A stretch of 64,000 bases of DNA from Erythrobacteraceae bacterium Alg239-R51 (GCA_947331495.1 CAMZOI010000001.1:1-64000); one strand, 5' to 3'. Numbered from the stretch's first letter, positions 53,680 to 62,424 are shown. A program made the numbers and translations. The notes: generated by a model from the letters alone, not told the origin.

Positions 53680-54338
53680 GCATCACCTTTCAACGCAGCG
53701 ATATTGTCTGCATAGCGCTGGGGACCGCCCTTGAACGTCGCCGATCCGGCCACGAGCACGTCCGCCCCGGCCTCGACGCATAGCCGCGCGGTCTCGGCAT
53801 TCACCCCGCCGTCAACCTCGAGATGGATCGGCTTGCCTAGCGTATCGATACGCGCGCGGACCTGTTCGATCTTCTTCAATTGCGAATGGATGAAACTTTG
53901 CCCGCCAAAACCGGGATTGACGCTCATCACCAGGACCAGATCGACGTCTTCCAGGAGGTAATCGAGCGCATCGACCGGTGTGCCGGGGTTGAGCACCACG
54001 CCTGCTTTCTTGCCGAGCCCGGAAATCGCCTGCAAAGTGCGGTGGATATGCGGACCCGCTTCGGGGTGGACCGTGATGATGTCCGCCCCTGCTTCAGCGA
54101 ACTCCTCGAGAAAGGAATCGATCGGCGCGATCATCAGGTGAACGTCGAACGGCTTGCTGGTATGCGGACGCAGCGCCTTGACCACCGCCGGACCGATGGT
54201 GATGTTCGGCACGTAATGTCCGTCCATCACATCGACATGGATCCAGTCCGCCCCGGCCGCATCGATCGCGCGCACTTCCTCCCCCAGCCGGGCAAAGTCG
54301 GCGGACAGGATCGAAGGAGAAATTAGCGGTGCTGCCAT
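53676..54338 (-). CDS. rpe: ribulose-phosphate 3-epimerase
   Basis: A 220-residue TIM-barrel enzyme that interconverts ribulose-5-phosphate and xylulose-5-phosphate in the pentose phosphate pathway. [56 protein letters not shown] and [13 protein letters not shown] hold the metal ligands (His, Asp, His, Asp) and phosphate site. ATG 54338 gives the usual N-terminus; 54356 adds six residues. It begins the rpe-heparinase-purH run. Confidence 0.96.
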   Translation of the reverse strand: MAAPLISPSILSADFARLGEEVRAIDAAGADWIHVDVMDGHYVPNITIGPAVVKALRPHTSKPFDVHLMIAPIDSFLEEFAEAGADIITVHPEAGPHIHRTLQAISGLGKKAGVVLNPGTPVDALDYLLEDVDLVLVMSVNPGFGGQSFIHSQLKKIEQVRARIDTLGKPIHLEVDGGVNAETARLCVEAGADVLVAGSATFKGGPQRYADNIAALKGDA

Positions 54339-54540
54339 GGCTCTGGCCCATTTCATCGGGGTCCGCCCGCTCTAAGCCCGCGAGGGGATCGTCCACAAGC
54401 TAGCAACCATGCTTTTCCACATGGGAACCTGTAGGAGAGCCCGGAAATTCAGGCGCAATTCAGCGAGTTTTTCTAGAGACACGGCATACAGGGGGTCGCC
54501 GACTACTAGGCTGGCCCGGACACGAGCCAAAGAGATTTGC

Positions 54541-55038
54541 ATGACTTTTTCGAAGATCGCCACTGCCGGCATAGCCGCGCTCGTCCTGAGTGGGGCCTTC
54601 GCGGCTCCATCCGCACAGGCGCAATATCGTCAGAAGATAACCAACGACAATTCCAAATGCGCTGCAGGAGGCGGCCCGGCGGTGCGGGTAACGATCACGG
54701 ATATCAAGGAAACCAGGGGCACGATCCGCGTGCAAAGCTATCGCGGAACGAAGGCCGACTGGCTTGAATCGGGTCGCTGGATCTATCGCATGGAAGCCCC
54801 TGCGCGCGCAGGCTCGATGACCTTCTGCATGCCCGTGCCATCGCCGGGCGTTTATGCGATCGCGGCTCGCCATGATGTCAATGGAAACGGCGATACCGAT
54901 ATTTTTGCCGATGGTGGCGCAATGTCGAACAATCCGAGCATCAACATCTTCAACCTAGGCAAGCCCAGCTACAAGAAAACGGCGTTCCGGGTAGGTTCTG
55001 GGGTCGAACCGATCTCCATCCGCATGCGCTATCGCTGA
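54541..55038 (+). CDS. exported DUF2141 domain protein
   Basis: A 165-residue protein. A signal peptide (MTFSKIATAGIAALVLSGAF) is followed by a DUF2141 beta-sandwich: VRVTITDIKETRGTIRVQSY, PSPGVYAIAARHDVNGNGDT, and the end VEPISIRMRYR. The HDVNGNGDTD stretch resembles the family's calcium-like loop (H-D-x-N-x-N-x-x-x-D). The role of the family is unknown; members sit near carotenoid or polysaccharide genes in this group. A second DUF2141 gene is at 62421-62870. Its end overlaps the Tam41-like gene on the other strand by 10 bases. Confidence 0.88.
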   Translation: MTFSKIATAGIAALVLSGAFAAPSAQAQYRQKITNDNSKCAAGGGPAVRVTITDIKETRGTIRVQSYRGTKADWLESGRWIYRMEAPARAGSMTFCMPVPSPGVYAIAARHDVNGNGDTDIFADGGAMSNNPSINIFNLGKPSYKKTAFRVGSGVEPISIRMRYR

Positions 55039-55925
55039 GCGCGGCGCTTGCGGAGCAGTTCGACCAAGGCGCCCGGCGCGCCAAGGAGCGGATGCCTGGC
55101 TCGAAACGGCGTGACCTCAAGGGCGATGCCCGTATGCCGGTGCAGTTTCCACGCGGCATAATCCGCGGCACCGTCGAACGTGAACGTCGCCTTGGCCAGC
55201 CGCAACAGGTTGAGCGGCTTGCCGAGCCGCGCGCAGCGTCGCCACCAGCTCAGGATCTTGCGTCGTTCGCTATCGTCGAGATGGGGTGAAAGGCGTTCTC
55301 CGTACCGATCGAAATCCAGACCTTCAGCCTGCCAGGCCAAGGGCAACAATCCTTCGAAATGGGCGGGATTCACCGACAGGATCGTATCTTCGCGACCAGG
55401 CTTCTCGACCCGAAATTCCGCGCGATAGGTTTCCTGAAACAAGGCTCGCCAATAGTCGTCGGCTGTTCCGCGAGCCGGACCGAGCGCAGCCGCAAGCCGG
55501 CCAGCTGTGCGCGCCGCATCGGTGAGCGCGCGCCCGATCTTGTCGCGCGCTGCTTCGTCCCGCACCCAGGCAAGCACGCTGGGCTGCACGAAACGCGCCC
55601 ATATGGTCGTATCGCGCGACCGGGCCGAGGCAGCTGCCGCGAAGCGATCGTATGACATCGTGGCGATCTTCGCGCGCAGGGTTGTTCCTGCAGTTTCCCA
55701 TTCGCGATAGCTAACTCGGGGCCAGATCCGCTCGCGCTGGGGTCCTGGAAGCAGAATGTAGAAATCCAGCACTCCTTCCAGCGAACCGGTGCGCAGATTC
55801 GACCCGTAGAAGAGCACGCCGAGCGCCCCGGACTCTTCTCCCAGTTGGTGTGCATAGTCTTTGACCTCGGGGCGGATTTCGCCCGTCAATGCGTGGTCAA
55901 TCCGCTGCTCGAGGCTATCGTTCAC
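55029..55925 (-). CDS. Tam41-like nucleotidyltransferase, candidate CDP-diacylglycerol synthase
   Basis: A 298-residue protein with no membrane span. The start contains a nucleotidyltransferase fold signature: GVLFYGSNLRTGSLEGVLDF with G41-S42 and D54. The middle segment AKIATMSYDRFAAAASARSR and WARFVQPSVLAWVRDEA, and the end LNLLRLAKATFTFDGAADYA, line up by eye with mitochondrial Tam41 (YGSG...Q-x-D-L-I-F; 'VSMETLLKDIATW'; 'SSALQTIKGVFTAG'). Tam41 makes CDP-diacylglycerol from phosphatidate and CTP. The overlapping upstream gene is a diacylglycerol kinase that would supply phosphatidate. Alternative: an unrelated nucleotidyltransferase. Function is inference. Confidence 0.65.
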   Translation of the reverse strand: MNDSLEQRIDHALTGEIRPEVKDYAHQLGEESGALGVLFYGSNLRTGSLEGVLDFYILLPGPQRERIWPRVSYREWETAGTTLRAKIATMSYDRFAAAASARSRDTTIWARFVQPSVLAWVRDEAARDKIGRALTDAARTAGRLAAALGPARGTADDYWRALFQETYRAEFRVEKPGREDTILSVNPAHFEGLLPLAWQAEGLDFDRYGERLSPHLDDSERRKILSWWRRCARLGKPLNLLRLAKATFTFDGAADYAAWKLHRHTGIALEVTPFRARHPLLGAPGALVELLRKRRAQR

Positions 55926-56896
55926 GATGTGACGAAAGTAAGTTCAGGGCCCTGCAAGATGCGATAGCGACCGGGCGGAAATGCTTCCCCGTCGAGAATG
56001 ACCGGCTCGGCGACGTCGACTGCGAAACCCTCGGGATCGAGTTGATGGTACCCTGCTTTTGGCAACCACGACGGACGCCAGCCAAGGCAAATCGCCGGAA
56101 GGGCTGCAAGCATTCTGCGGCGCGCCCGATCAAGTATCGCCAGCTTCAATCCGCCGCGCGTCGGGCCGAACATCTTGAGGTGCATCGGAAAGCGTTCCAG
56201 CGTCGATGCGAGTATGATCAAGCGCCGATCGGAATTGCCATGAGCCGATCGGGGAATGGGTTCGCGTGATGGTAGATACGTCAACGTCATGGCGGTACCG
56301 CGACGCCACATATTGCCGCTGCGCCCGATAATCGCCTGCGCCACGGCCCACAATGCGGCGGCTCCGACGGCAAGACTGTCGAAGAACCCGAGTCGATGCG
56401 CGCCCTGCCCCGCCTCGATGGCGGGCGTGAATATGCCGGCCCCGAAGATGAACCCGAGCATGGGCGGCTCACCCGACCCTTCGCGCAGGACGGAAAGGGG
56501 ACGTCGGCGAATACGTCCGCCTTCTTCGAAGGCGGAGATCGCATCTGGCAGGCTCCAACCGCTGGGCGCGCCAAGATCGACATTCAGCGCATTCGTCTTG
56601 CCCTTTGGCAGCACGGCGATCGCGGGCCATTGCGATCCGAAGGCATCCTGCCCCATCGTCAGGACATCGCGCACGGTGCCGTCACCGCCATTGATGATCA
56701 GGTAATCGATCTTCTGGCGCGCGAATTCCGCCAGCGCCGTCGCAATATCTTCACGCGCGCGCGGTTGAGCCACGGTGATGTCGGGACGTTGAATGCGATC
56801 GAGATCCTGTCCGCGATTGCGATGACTGCGGGGATTGTAAATCACCCCGATCCGAGGACGGGCCACAGCCGACCGTCGGCCCTCCGGCGCGGACAT
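55922..56896 (-). CDS. diacylglycerol kinase family lipid kinase
   Basis: About 324 residues. The ATP-binding motif IINGGDGTVRDVLTMGQDAF and the opening RPRIGVIYNPRSHRN are those of the DagK/YegS-type lipid kinases; GKTNALNVDLG is the second conserved loop. It phosphorylates diacylglycerol, or another lipid such as a sphingoid base, in the cytoplasm at the membrane face. ATG 56896 is closer to the domain; 56962 is a possible longer start. Its stop overlaps the Tam41-like gene start (ATGA), so a product-to-substrate handover (diacylglycerol to phosphatidate to CDP-diacylglycerol) is plausible. Confidence 0.88.
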   Translation of the reverse strand: MSAPEGRRSAVARPRIGVIYNPRSHRNRGQDLDRIQRPDITVAQPRAREDIATALAEFARQKIDYLIINGGDGTVRDVLTMGQDAFGSQWPAIAVLPKGKTNALNVDLGAPSGWSLPDAISAFEEGGRIRRRPLSVLREGSGEPPMLGFIFGAGIFTPAIEAGQGAHRLGFFDSLAVGAAALWAVAQAIIGRSGNMWRRGTAMTLTYLPSREPIPRSAHGNSDRRLIILASTLERFPMHLKMFGPTRGGLKLAILDRARRRMLAALPAICLGWRPSWLPKAGYHQLDPEGFAVDVAEPVILDGEAFPPGRYRILQGPELTFVTS

Positions 56897-57036
56897 GGCG
56901 CGGTGGCTTCCCTCGTGCAAGTTGGTCGGCTGGTGGCCGGATTGAAAGCTGGTACGGTCCATCAACGCAACGCTTTAGCCGTTAAGATAGTGTTTCGACT
57001 AGGCCCTGCTGCAATCGAATCCTATTCGCGCCATCA

Positions 57037-57159
57037 TCAGCCCTTCAGCCACCAGCGGATGAACCAGCCGACCACTCCAAGCGCAAGCACGCTTCCCGCC
57101 CAGATCAGCAGCATCCAGCCCAGACGCTGCCACAAGGGTTTTGGCCCGGGCTCGACCAT
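57037..57159 (-). CDS. DUF2474 small membrane protein associated with the bd oxidase
   Basis: A 40-residue protein starting MVEPGPKPLWQRLGWM, with one span (MLLIWAGSVLALGVVGWF) and a basic end RWWLKG. Its ATG overlaps the cydB stop by one base (TGATG). DUF2474 proteins follow cydAB in many proteobacteria and are taken to be the small accessory subunit, comparable to CydX. It should stabilise or assemble the oxidase. Confidence 0.88.
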   Translation of the reverse strand: MVEPGPKPLWQRLGWMLLIWAGSVLALGVVGWFIRWWLKG

Positions 57160-58160
57160 CAGTGATAGCCTTCATGCCCGACCTTGCCGCGGAAAACCCA
57201 GTAGGCCCAGGCGGTATAGGCGATGATCAACGGCATCGTGATCGCGACGCCGACCAACATGAACACCTGGCTTCGTTTGGGGGCAGCAGCGTCCCAGATG
57301 GTCAGGTCTGGCGGAACGACATAAGGCCACATGGTCACGCCAAGACCGGCCATTCCGAAGAAGAAAAGCGCGATGCTAAGCCAGAACGGCTTGCTATGGC
57401 GTTCGACCGACAAGGCCCGGATCAGCGCCACGGCGATGATGGCCGTGAGGATCGGGACCGGTGCGGCCCAGTAGATTTCCGGTGCGGTCAACCAGCGAGC
57501 CGCATAATCGGCATTCAGGAATACGTTGTAGAGACTGACGCCGCCCATCAATACCAGCGTGGCCCAGGCCGCCTTCTTGCCGAGTTGCCGGGCATGATGC
57601 TGGCTTCCGCCGTCGAGTTTCCAGACCAGCCATGTGGCACCAAGCAAGGCATAACCGGCAACCGTGCCGAGGCCGGTCAACAGGGTATAAGGGGTCAGCC
57701 AGTCGAACCAGCTACCCGCATAGGAACGCCCGACGACCTCAACGCCTTGCAGCAACGCACCAAGCGTCATGCCCTGCGCCATCGCAGCGACCAGCGAACC
57801 TCCGGTAAAGGCGGCGTCCCAGTACCGCCGATGTCCCGGATCGCGCCACCGGTATTCGAACGCGACGCCGCGGAAGACGAGCCCGAGCAGCATCGCGATG
57901 ATCAGCGGATAAGTCGCGGGCAGTATGACCGCGTAGGCGAGCGGGAAGGCTGCGAAGAGGCCTCCGCCTCCGAGTACCAGCCATGTCTCATTGCCATCCC
58001 ATACCGGCGCGATCGAATTCATCGCGCGGTCTCGCTCCGGCCCGACTGCGAACGTCGGGAACAGGATGCCGATACCTAGGTCGAACCCGTCCATCACCAC
58101 GTAGGCGAAAACGGCAAAGGCGATAATGAACGCCCAGACGACGGTCAGGTCGATGCTCAT
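57159..58160 (-). CDS. cydB: cytochrome bd-type quinol oxidase subunit II (CydB/CioB)
   Basis: A 333-residue inner-membrane subunit with about nine spans. LTVVWAFIIAFAVFAYVVMD is the first span; PVWDGNETWLVLGGGGLFAA is a family signature, as are PATYPLIIAMLLGLVFRGVA and the last PYVVPPDLTIW. It has no heme itself but is needed for the subunit I active site. It overlaps cydA by four bases and DUF2474 by one. Confidence 0.96.
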   Translation of the reverse strand: MSIDLTVVWAFIIAFAVFAYVVMDGFDLGIGILFPTFAVGPERDRAMNSIAPVWDGNETWLVLGGGGLFAAFPLAYAVILPATYPLIIAMLLGLVFRGVAFEYRWRDPGHRRYWDAAFTGGSLVAAMAQGMTLGALLQGVEVVGRSYAGSWFDWLTPYTLLTGLGTVAGYALLGATWLVWKLDGGSQHHARQLGKKAAWATLVLMGGVSLYNVFLNADYAARWLTAPEIYWAAPVPILTAIIAVALIRALSVERHSKPFWLSIALFFFGMAGLGVTMWPYVVPPDLTIWDAAAPKRSQVFMLVGVAITMPLIIAYTAWAYWVFRGKVGHEGYH

Positions 58161-59614
58161 GGGCGCTCCTGTGGTTCCTGTTTGGTACCGGATAAATCGC
58201 GGCGGGTTGCGTCGGTCGGGTCCTGTGTCGGGCCAGGGGTGATGCCGGCCGTCCGGATCGGACCCTTGTCCCCCCGCTTGACGCCTTTCTCATGCGCATG
58301 AGGCGGCTTGTGCATCAGATGAAGAATATACCACACGCCCGCTCCGAAAACAGCGAAGTAGACGACCACAAATGCGAGCAGCGACGCAGCGATGGCCGGA
58401 GCATCGAGCGGGCTGGCCGCATCAGCAGTCCGCATCAGACGATAGATCACATAAGGCTGACGGCCGACCTCGGTAGTTATCCAGCCGGCAATGACCGCGA
58501 CGAAGCCCGAGGGCGCCATCACCAGAGCCACCTTGTGCAACCATCGCCAGTCGTAAAGCTTGCGCCGCCAACGAGCGAGCAAGGCCCACAAGCCGACCCC
58601 GAGCATCGCAAAGCCCAGACCGACCATGATGCGGAACGACCAGAAGACGATCGCCACCGGCGGTTGCTCGTCGTCGGGAATGGTATCGAGGCCCGCAAGC
58701 GGGGCGTCGAGATCGTGCTTCAGGATAAGGCTCGACAACTTCGGGATCCCGAACGCATAGTCCAGCCGCTGCTCCTCGTCATTGGGGATGCCAAACAGAT
58801 AGAGCGGCGCACCGTCGGGGTAGCTTTGATAGTGCCCCTCCATCGCCATTACCTTTTGCGGCTGGTGTTCGAGCGTATTGAGCCCGTGCATGTCGCCGGC
58901 GTAGATCTGAACCGGAACGACGATCGTCGCCATCCACATCGCCATGGAAAACATCTTGCGCGCATGCGGGTTTGTTCGGTCCTTCAGGAGATGCCAGGCG
59001 CCCACGCCGCCGACCACGAACGCGGTCGTGATATAAGCGGCAAGGACCGTGTGGACGAGACGGTACGGAAAGCTGGGATTGAAGATGATTGCCAGCCAGC
59101 TCTCGCCAGGCAGGAACTGGCCGTTCGCGCCGATTTCGTAACCGGTCGGAGTGTGCATCCAGCTGTTGACGGAAAGTATCCAGAACGCGCTGATGAAAGT
59201 GCCCAGCGCCACCATGATCGTGGCGGCGAAGTGCAGCTTCCTGCCAACGCGCTCCATCCCGAACAGCATCACGCCCAAAAACCCTGCCTCCAGGAAGAAG
59301 GCAGTGAGAACCTCGTAGGCCATGAGCGGCCCGATCACCGGACCGGCGAGATCGGAAAAGACCGACCAGTTCGTGCCGAACTGATAGCTCATCACGATCC
59401 CTGACACGACGCCCATGGCGAAGGCGATGGCGAATATCTTCAGCCAGTATTTGAACAGGTCCAGATAGAGCTGCTTGCCGGTTTTCAGCCACAGCCCCTC
59501 GAGCACCGCCAAGTAGCTGGCAAGCCCGATCGAGAAAGCCGGAAAGATGAAATGGAAGCTGACCGTGAACGCGAACTGGATGCGGGCCAGGATCAGGGCG
59601 TCGAGATTGTCCAT
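58157..59614 (-). CDS. cydA: cytochrome bd-type quinol oxidase subunit I (CydA/CioA)
   Basis: A 485-residue membrane subunit that holds the three hemes and reduces oxygen to water using quinol. ARIQFAFTVSFHFIFPAFSI holds the conserved heme-b595 His; GVVSGIVMSYQFGTNW and VGRQPYVIYRLMRTADAAS match the family. The Q-loop between GLNTLEHQPQKVMAMEGHYQ and the next span is short, as in the cyanide-insensitive (CIO) subgroup. A polar C-terminal tail (RGDKGPIRTAGITPG) is longer than usual. First gene of the cydAB-DUF2474 operon. No FNR or ArcA-like site is obvious upstream. Confidence 0.96.
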   Translation of the reverse strand: MDNLDALILARIQFAFTVSFHFIFPAFSIGLASYLAVLEGLWLKTGKQLYLDLFKYWLKIFAIAFAMGVVSGIVMSYQFGTNWSVFSDLAGPVIGPLMAYEVLTAFFLEAGFLGVMLFGMERVGRKLHFAATIMVALGTFISAFWILSVNSWMHTPTGYEIGANGQFLPGESWLAIIFNPSFPYRLVHTVLAAYITTAFVVGGVGAWHLLKDRTNPHARKMFSMAMWMATIVVPVQIYAGDMHGLNTLEHQPQKVMAMEGHYQSYPDGAPLYLFGIPNDEEQRLDYAFGIPKLSSLILKHDLDAPLAGLDTIPDDEQPPVAIVFWSFRIMVGLGFAMLGVGLWALLARWRRKLYDWRWLHKVALVMAPSGFVAVIAGWITTEVGRQPYVIYRLMRTADAASPLDAPAIAASLLAFVVVYFAVFGAGVWYILHLMHKPPHAHEKGVKRGDKGPIRTAGITPGPTQDPTDATRRDLSGTKQEPQERP

Positions 59615-59753
59615 GGGTCAAGCGATCCTTTCGGAATCCGCGATAGCGCGAGGCTGTCTCTTTATCCATGTACGAGCGCGCCACACCTATTGCATCAAAC
59701 GCATCCCTACAGGTGAACGGACAGTTCCAGCGATCTCTTGCATTGCCCGCAGC

Positions 59754-59830
<77 letters not shown>

Positions 59831-59957
59831 CCTTGTCGCTTGGGCGTGCGCGGCGCTTAGCAAAGCCGCGGGCTGGCCGCCACCCGAAAAGTGCGAGAGG
59901 GCGCGACCAGCCAGGCGTTAGCGATTTGGCAATGGACCGGACCTAAGCCTGCGATGC

Positions 59958-60359
59958 ATGAGCGCGATGTCCCACAAATTCGACCTGAGCCAGGCTACCA
60001 TGCTGGAACCCGTCCCTGCTGGGCCGCGCCGGCTACCGTCCGTTGAGGATCTCGCCCACAAATGGAAGGCGGTGCATGACGCCGCGGCCGCGGTCGGCCA
60101 CCTCGCCCAATTCGGCCGCGAAACCCCTGGGCCCGAGATTATCGAATTGCCGGTCCGCGCAGCCGATCGCGGAGAGCGCATATTCGAGGCAGCGGCTCGC
60201 GGGATCGACGATCTCGCCGCGGTGATGCAACCGGGATTGCGTGCCTTGCTTGCCCTGACCGCTCAGGGACAGGACACGACGATCGCAGCGCTGGTACTAT
60301 GGCGAGAATTCCATGCTGCGCGCACCGCTATCGTCGATCTCGTCGAGGCAGCCCGATGA
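59958..60359 (+). CDS. conserved-looking hypothetical protein
   Basis: A 133-residue protein of unknown function, mostly helical by appearance (PSVEDLAHKWKAVHDAAAAV, ALLALTAQGQDTTIAALVLW and FHAARTAIVDLVEAAR). No recognisable domain or signal peptide. Coding is supported by the regular GC bias at third positions and by tight convergence with the spore-coat-U gene, the stops being two bases apart. ATG 59967 is an alternative start. Function unknown. Confidence 0.6.
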   Translation: MSAMSHKFDLSQATMLEPVPAGPRRLPSVEDLAHKWKAVHDAAAAVGHLAQFGRETPGPEIIELPVRAADRGERIFEAAARGIDDLAAVMQPGLRALLALTAQGQDTTIAALVLWREFHAARTAIVDLVEAAR

Positions 60360-60360
60360 T

Positions 60361-60867
60361 TCAGAAATTGACGGTGACCACCACCGCATCGGTATAGGTG
60401 CCGGCTGCCAGCCCGGACTGGGTCGCAGCGATCGCACCATAGGCAAGGTGTCGCCCGTGCCCCTGGCTGTCGGCAATCCCAGCAACAGTGTCGATGCCCA
60501 TCTTGTCGCCCCAGCGGCTGCTATGCGCGGGGTCGCTGTAGATATCATAGGCCAGCGTCGCACCACTCGCAGTATCGGCCATGTGGCGGTTGTCACCTCG
60601 TGCGTTCAACCCCGTATCGAGCGCAAGCTCGTAGGCCGTTCGACCATTGCAATCGAGCGCGATCGATGCCTGGGCGATAGCGCGCGTTCCCGGCGCATTA
60701 TCGAGTTGAAAGGCCATCGGCGAGGCGGTGACGCTGCAGCTTTCGGTCACTGTCGCGCTTACCTGCATCACGCCAGTCGATTGCTGCGCGTGGGCCGCGG
60801 GCGGAAAGATGCCGCCGAGACCGGCCATGGTCAGGAGTAACAATCCGGCGCGTTCGCGACCTGCCAT
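60361..60867 (-). CDS. solo spore coat U (SCPU) domain protein
   Basis: A 168-residue exported protein. The signal peptide (MAGRERAGLLLLTMAGLGGI to AAHAQ) is followed by an SCPU beta-sandwich: QVSATVTESCSVTASPMAFQ has the first Cys, ASIALDCNGRTAYELALDTG the second, and AGTYTDAVVVTVNF the end. SCPU proteins usually come with a chaperone and usher (Csu-type pili). None is nearby, so this is an orphan that may be a free envelope protein or be assembled by a system elsewhere. It converges on the hypothetical gene at 59958. Confidence 0.88.
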   Translation of the reverse strand: MAGRERAGLLLLTMAGLGGIFPPAAHAQQSTGVMQVSATVTESCSVTASPMAFQLDNAPGTRAIAQASIALDCNGRTAYELALDTGLNARGDNRHMADTASGATLAYDIYSDPAHSSRWGDKMGIDTVAGIADSQGHGRHLAYGAIAATQSGLAAGTYTDAVVVTVNF

Positions 60868-61186
60868 TGGACGAACTTTCCTTGAACTCTCGTCGAAACC
60901 ATCGCCAGATTGGGTATCGGGCACGTGTATTGGTCCGTGCGGGAAACCACGTAGTGCCCATTTCGCAGCGAGGTTTTCGCTGCATATCGCCGCGACTTTT
61001 TCTTTATAAAACCAATCTTGCACCAGTGCTTCTCGCCCCATGACTCCGGGCAAGGTAAACATCCTGTTTACCATGGCAAACCGGTTAACCATCAATCGAT
61101 GGGACTTTTTGTTGCCAGCCCCTTTCGAGGACGAGATTGCCGATCGCCTGGTTGACGGAGTTCTTTCTTTGTTCCAGATCGGTGCG
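60868..61186. other. 319-base intergenic region with palindrome and SOS box
   Basis: No gene is assigned here. It carries the divergent promoters of the SCPU gene and mmcB. GGTAAAC (61054-61060) and GTTTACC (61066-61072) form a 7-bp perfect inverted repeat with a five-base spacer. TTAACCAT, a CtrA-type half site, is at 61085-61092. The LexA box follows at 61160-61174. The frame open from 61040 overlaps all of these, but the SOS box argues that translation starts later. Confidence 0.6.
61160..61174 (+). promoter_or_regulatory. alphaproteobacterial LexA (SOS) box
   Basis: GTTC (61160-61163), seven bases, GTTC (61171-61174). This is an exact match to the alphaproteobacterial LexA consensus GTTC-N7-GTTC. 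It lies 12 bases before the mmcB start at 61187. mmcB is a known SOS gene in Caulobacter, so LexA repression is well supported by context. Confidence 0.85.
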
Positions 61187-61669
61187 ATGATTGACGCACG
61201 TTCGACCGAGAATCCGACCGCCGCAGCAGTAACGCGCGGAATTGCCCGCCTGTTCGCCCGCAACGACATCTGGTGCCTGCCGGAAATGCCGCTGCGGAAC
61301 GGGCGGCGAGCCGATCTGATGGGCGTGGATGGCAAGGGTCGCGTCATTATCGTCGAGATAAAGGTCCAGCGTGGCGATCTGCTTGGTGACGGCAAATGGC
61401 CAGACTATCTCGACTACTGCGATCGTTTCTACTGGGGGCTTCCGCCCGGGCTCGACCGTTCGCCTCTCGAAGGCGACGGATACAAGCCCGAATGCTGCGG
61501 AATAATCGTTGCTGATGCGTATGACGGGGAAATCGTCCGGCCGGCGCCACTCCATCCGCTTGCCGCGGCACGTAGAAAAGTAGAGGTCGAGCGGCTTGCT
61601 CGCGCTGCCCTGCGGCGAATGACAGTTGCAATCGATATAGACTGCGCGCCCTTCGGAATGGCAGAATAG
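61187..61669 (+). CDS. mmcB: MmcB family DNA repair protein
   Basis: A 160-residue endonuclease-like protein with a PD-(D/E)xK-type core: CLPEMPLRNGRRADLMGVDG then RVIIVEIKVQRGDLLG gives the D-(n)-ExK set, followed by GKWPDYLDYCDRFYWGLPPG and the end LAAARRKVEVERLARAALRR. MmcB of Caulobacter is needed for mitomycin-C survival and works with the error-prone ImuABC/DnaE2 system. I choose ATG 61187 (MIDARSTENPTAAAVTRG) because the LexA box ends 12 bases before it; longer frames (61040, 61073) would read through that box. Confidence 0.92.
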   Translation: MIDARSTENPTAAAVTRGIARLFARNDIWCLPEMPLRNGRRADLMGVDGKGRVIIVEIKVQRGDLLGDGKWPDYLDYCDRFYWGLPPGLDRSPLEGDGYKPECCGIIVADAYDGEIVRPAPLHPLAAARRKVEVERLARAALRRMTVAIDIDCAPFGMAE

Positions 61670-61707
61670 ACGCGAGCGTAAGGTTTGGTGCATAAGGCAG
61701 ATCGACA

Positions 61708-62424
61708 ATGTGGACCGCCATCACCTTATCCGCCGCAGCGATGACCGCGATCGTCGCGCTCCGCTACCTCGCTTCGAGCGGTTTTTTCGCGCTTGTCACC
61801 AATCGCGTACGACCTGGCTATCATGCGAAGCTCGGAGCGCAGATTCGCCGGGAGCTCAGCTGGTCGCTAGCGTCCGCCGCGATTTACGGCGTGCCTGCGG
61901 GCGTGGTTGCGTGGGGCTGGAAAGAGCATGGCTGGACTCGCATCTACACCGATTGGCAAGCCTATCCACTTTGGTATCTGCCGGTTGCGCCGCTGTTGTT
62001 CCTGTTCGCGCACGATACGTGGTTCTACTGGACGCATCGCGTTATGCATCGCCCAAGATGGTTCCGCGCCATGCATGCGGTCCACCATGCGAGCCGCCCG
62101 CCGACCGCCTGGGCAGCAATGAGCTTCCACCCCTGGGAAGCTCTGACCGGCGCCATCGTCATCCCGGCGCTGGTCTTCCTGATCCCGATCCACGTCGCCA
62201 TGCTAGGTGTGGTTCTGATGGTGATGACCGTAATGGGCGTTACCAACCACATGGGCTGGGAGATGTTTCCGCGGACGCTGGTTCACTCGCGGTTAGGAAG
62301 CTGGCTCATAACCGCGAGCCACCACCAGCGTCATCATGAAGAATATAAATGCAATTACGGACTCTATTTCCGCTTCTGGGATCGCTTGTGCAGAACCGAC
62401 CGTGGGCTGAGCCCCAACGCGTGA
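61708..62424 (+). CDS. fatty acid hydroxylase/sterol desaturase family membrane enzyme
   Basis: A 238-residue di-iron hydroxylase with four membrane spans. The histidine clusters are intact: HDTWFYWTHRVMHR, MHAVHHASRPP, TNHMGWEMFP, and SHHQRHHEEYKCNYGLYF. The overall size and the HHxxRH-like ending fit the fatty-acid-hydroxylase group (including beta-carotene-hydroxylase-type relatives). The substrate could be a carotenoid, hopanoid or fatty acid. Its stop overlaps the GTG of the DUF2141 gene (GTGA), so the two are coupled. Confidence 0.9.
   Translation: MWTAITLSAAAMTAIVALRYLASSGFFALVTNRVRPGYHAKLGAQIRRELSWSLASAAIYGVPAGVVAWGWKEHGWTRIYTDWQAYPLWYLPVAPLLFLFAHDTWFYWTHRVMHRPRWFRAMHAVHHASRPPTAWAAMSFHPWEALTGAIVIPALVFLIPIHVAMLGVVLMVMTVMGVTNHMGWEMFPRTLVHSRLGSWLITASHHQRHHEEYKCNYGLYFRFWDRLCRTDRGLSPNA

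Noticed and set aside
59615..59753. FNR-like TTGAT/ATCAA half sites ahead of cydA
   Set aside because: Only one half site is present and the spacing to a partner is wrong; no FNR or ArcA site can be claimed.
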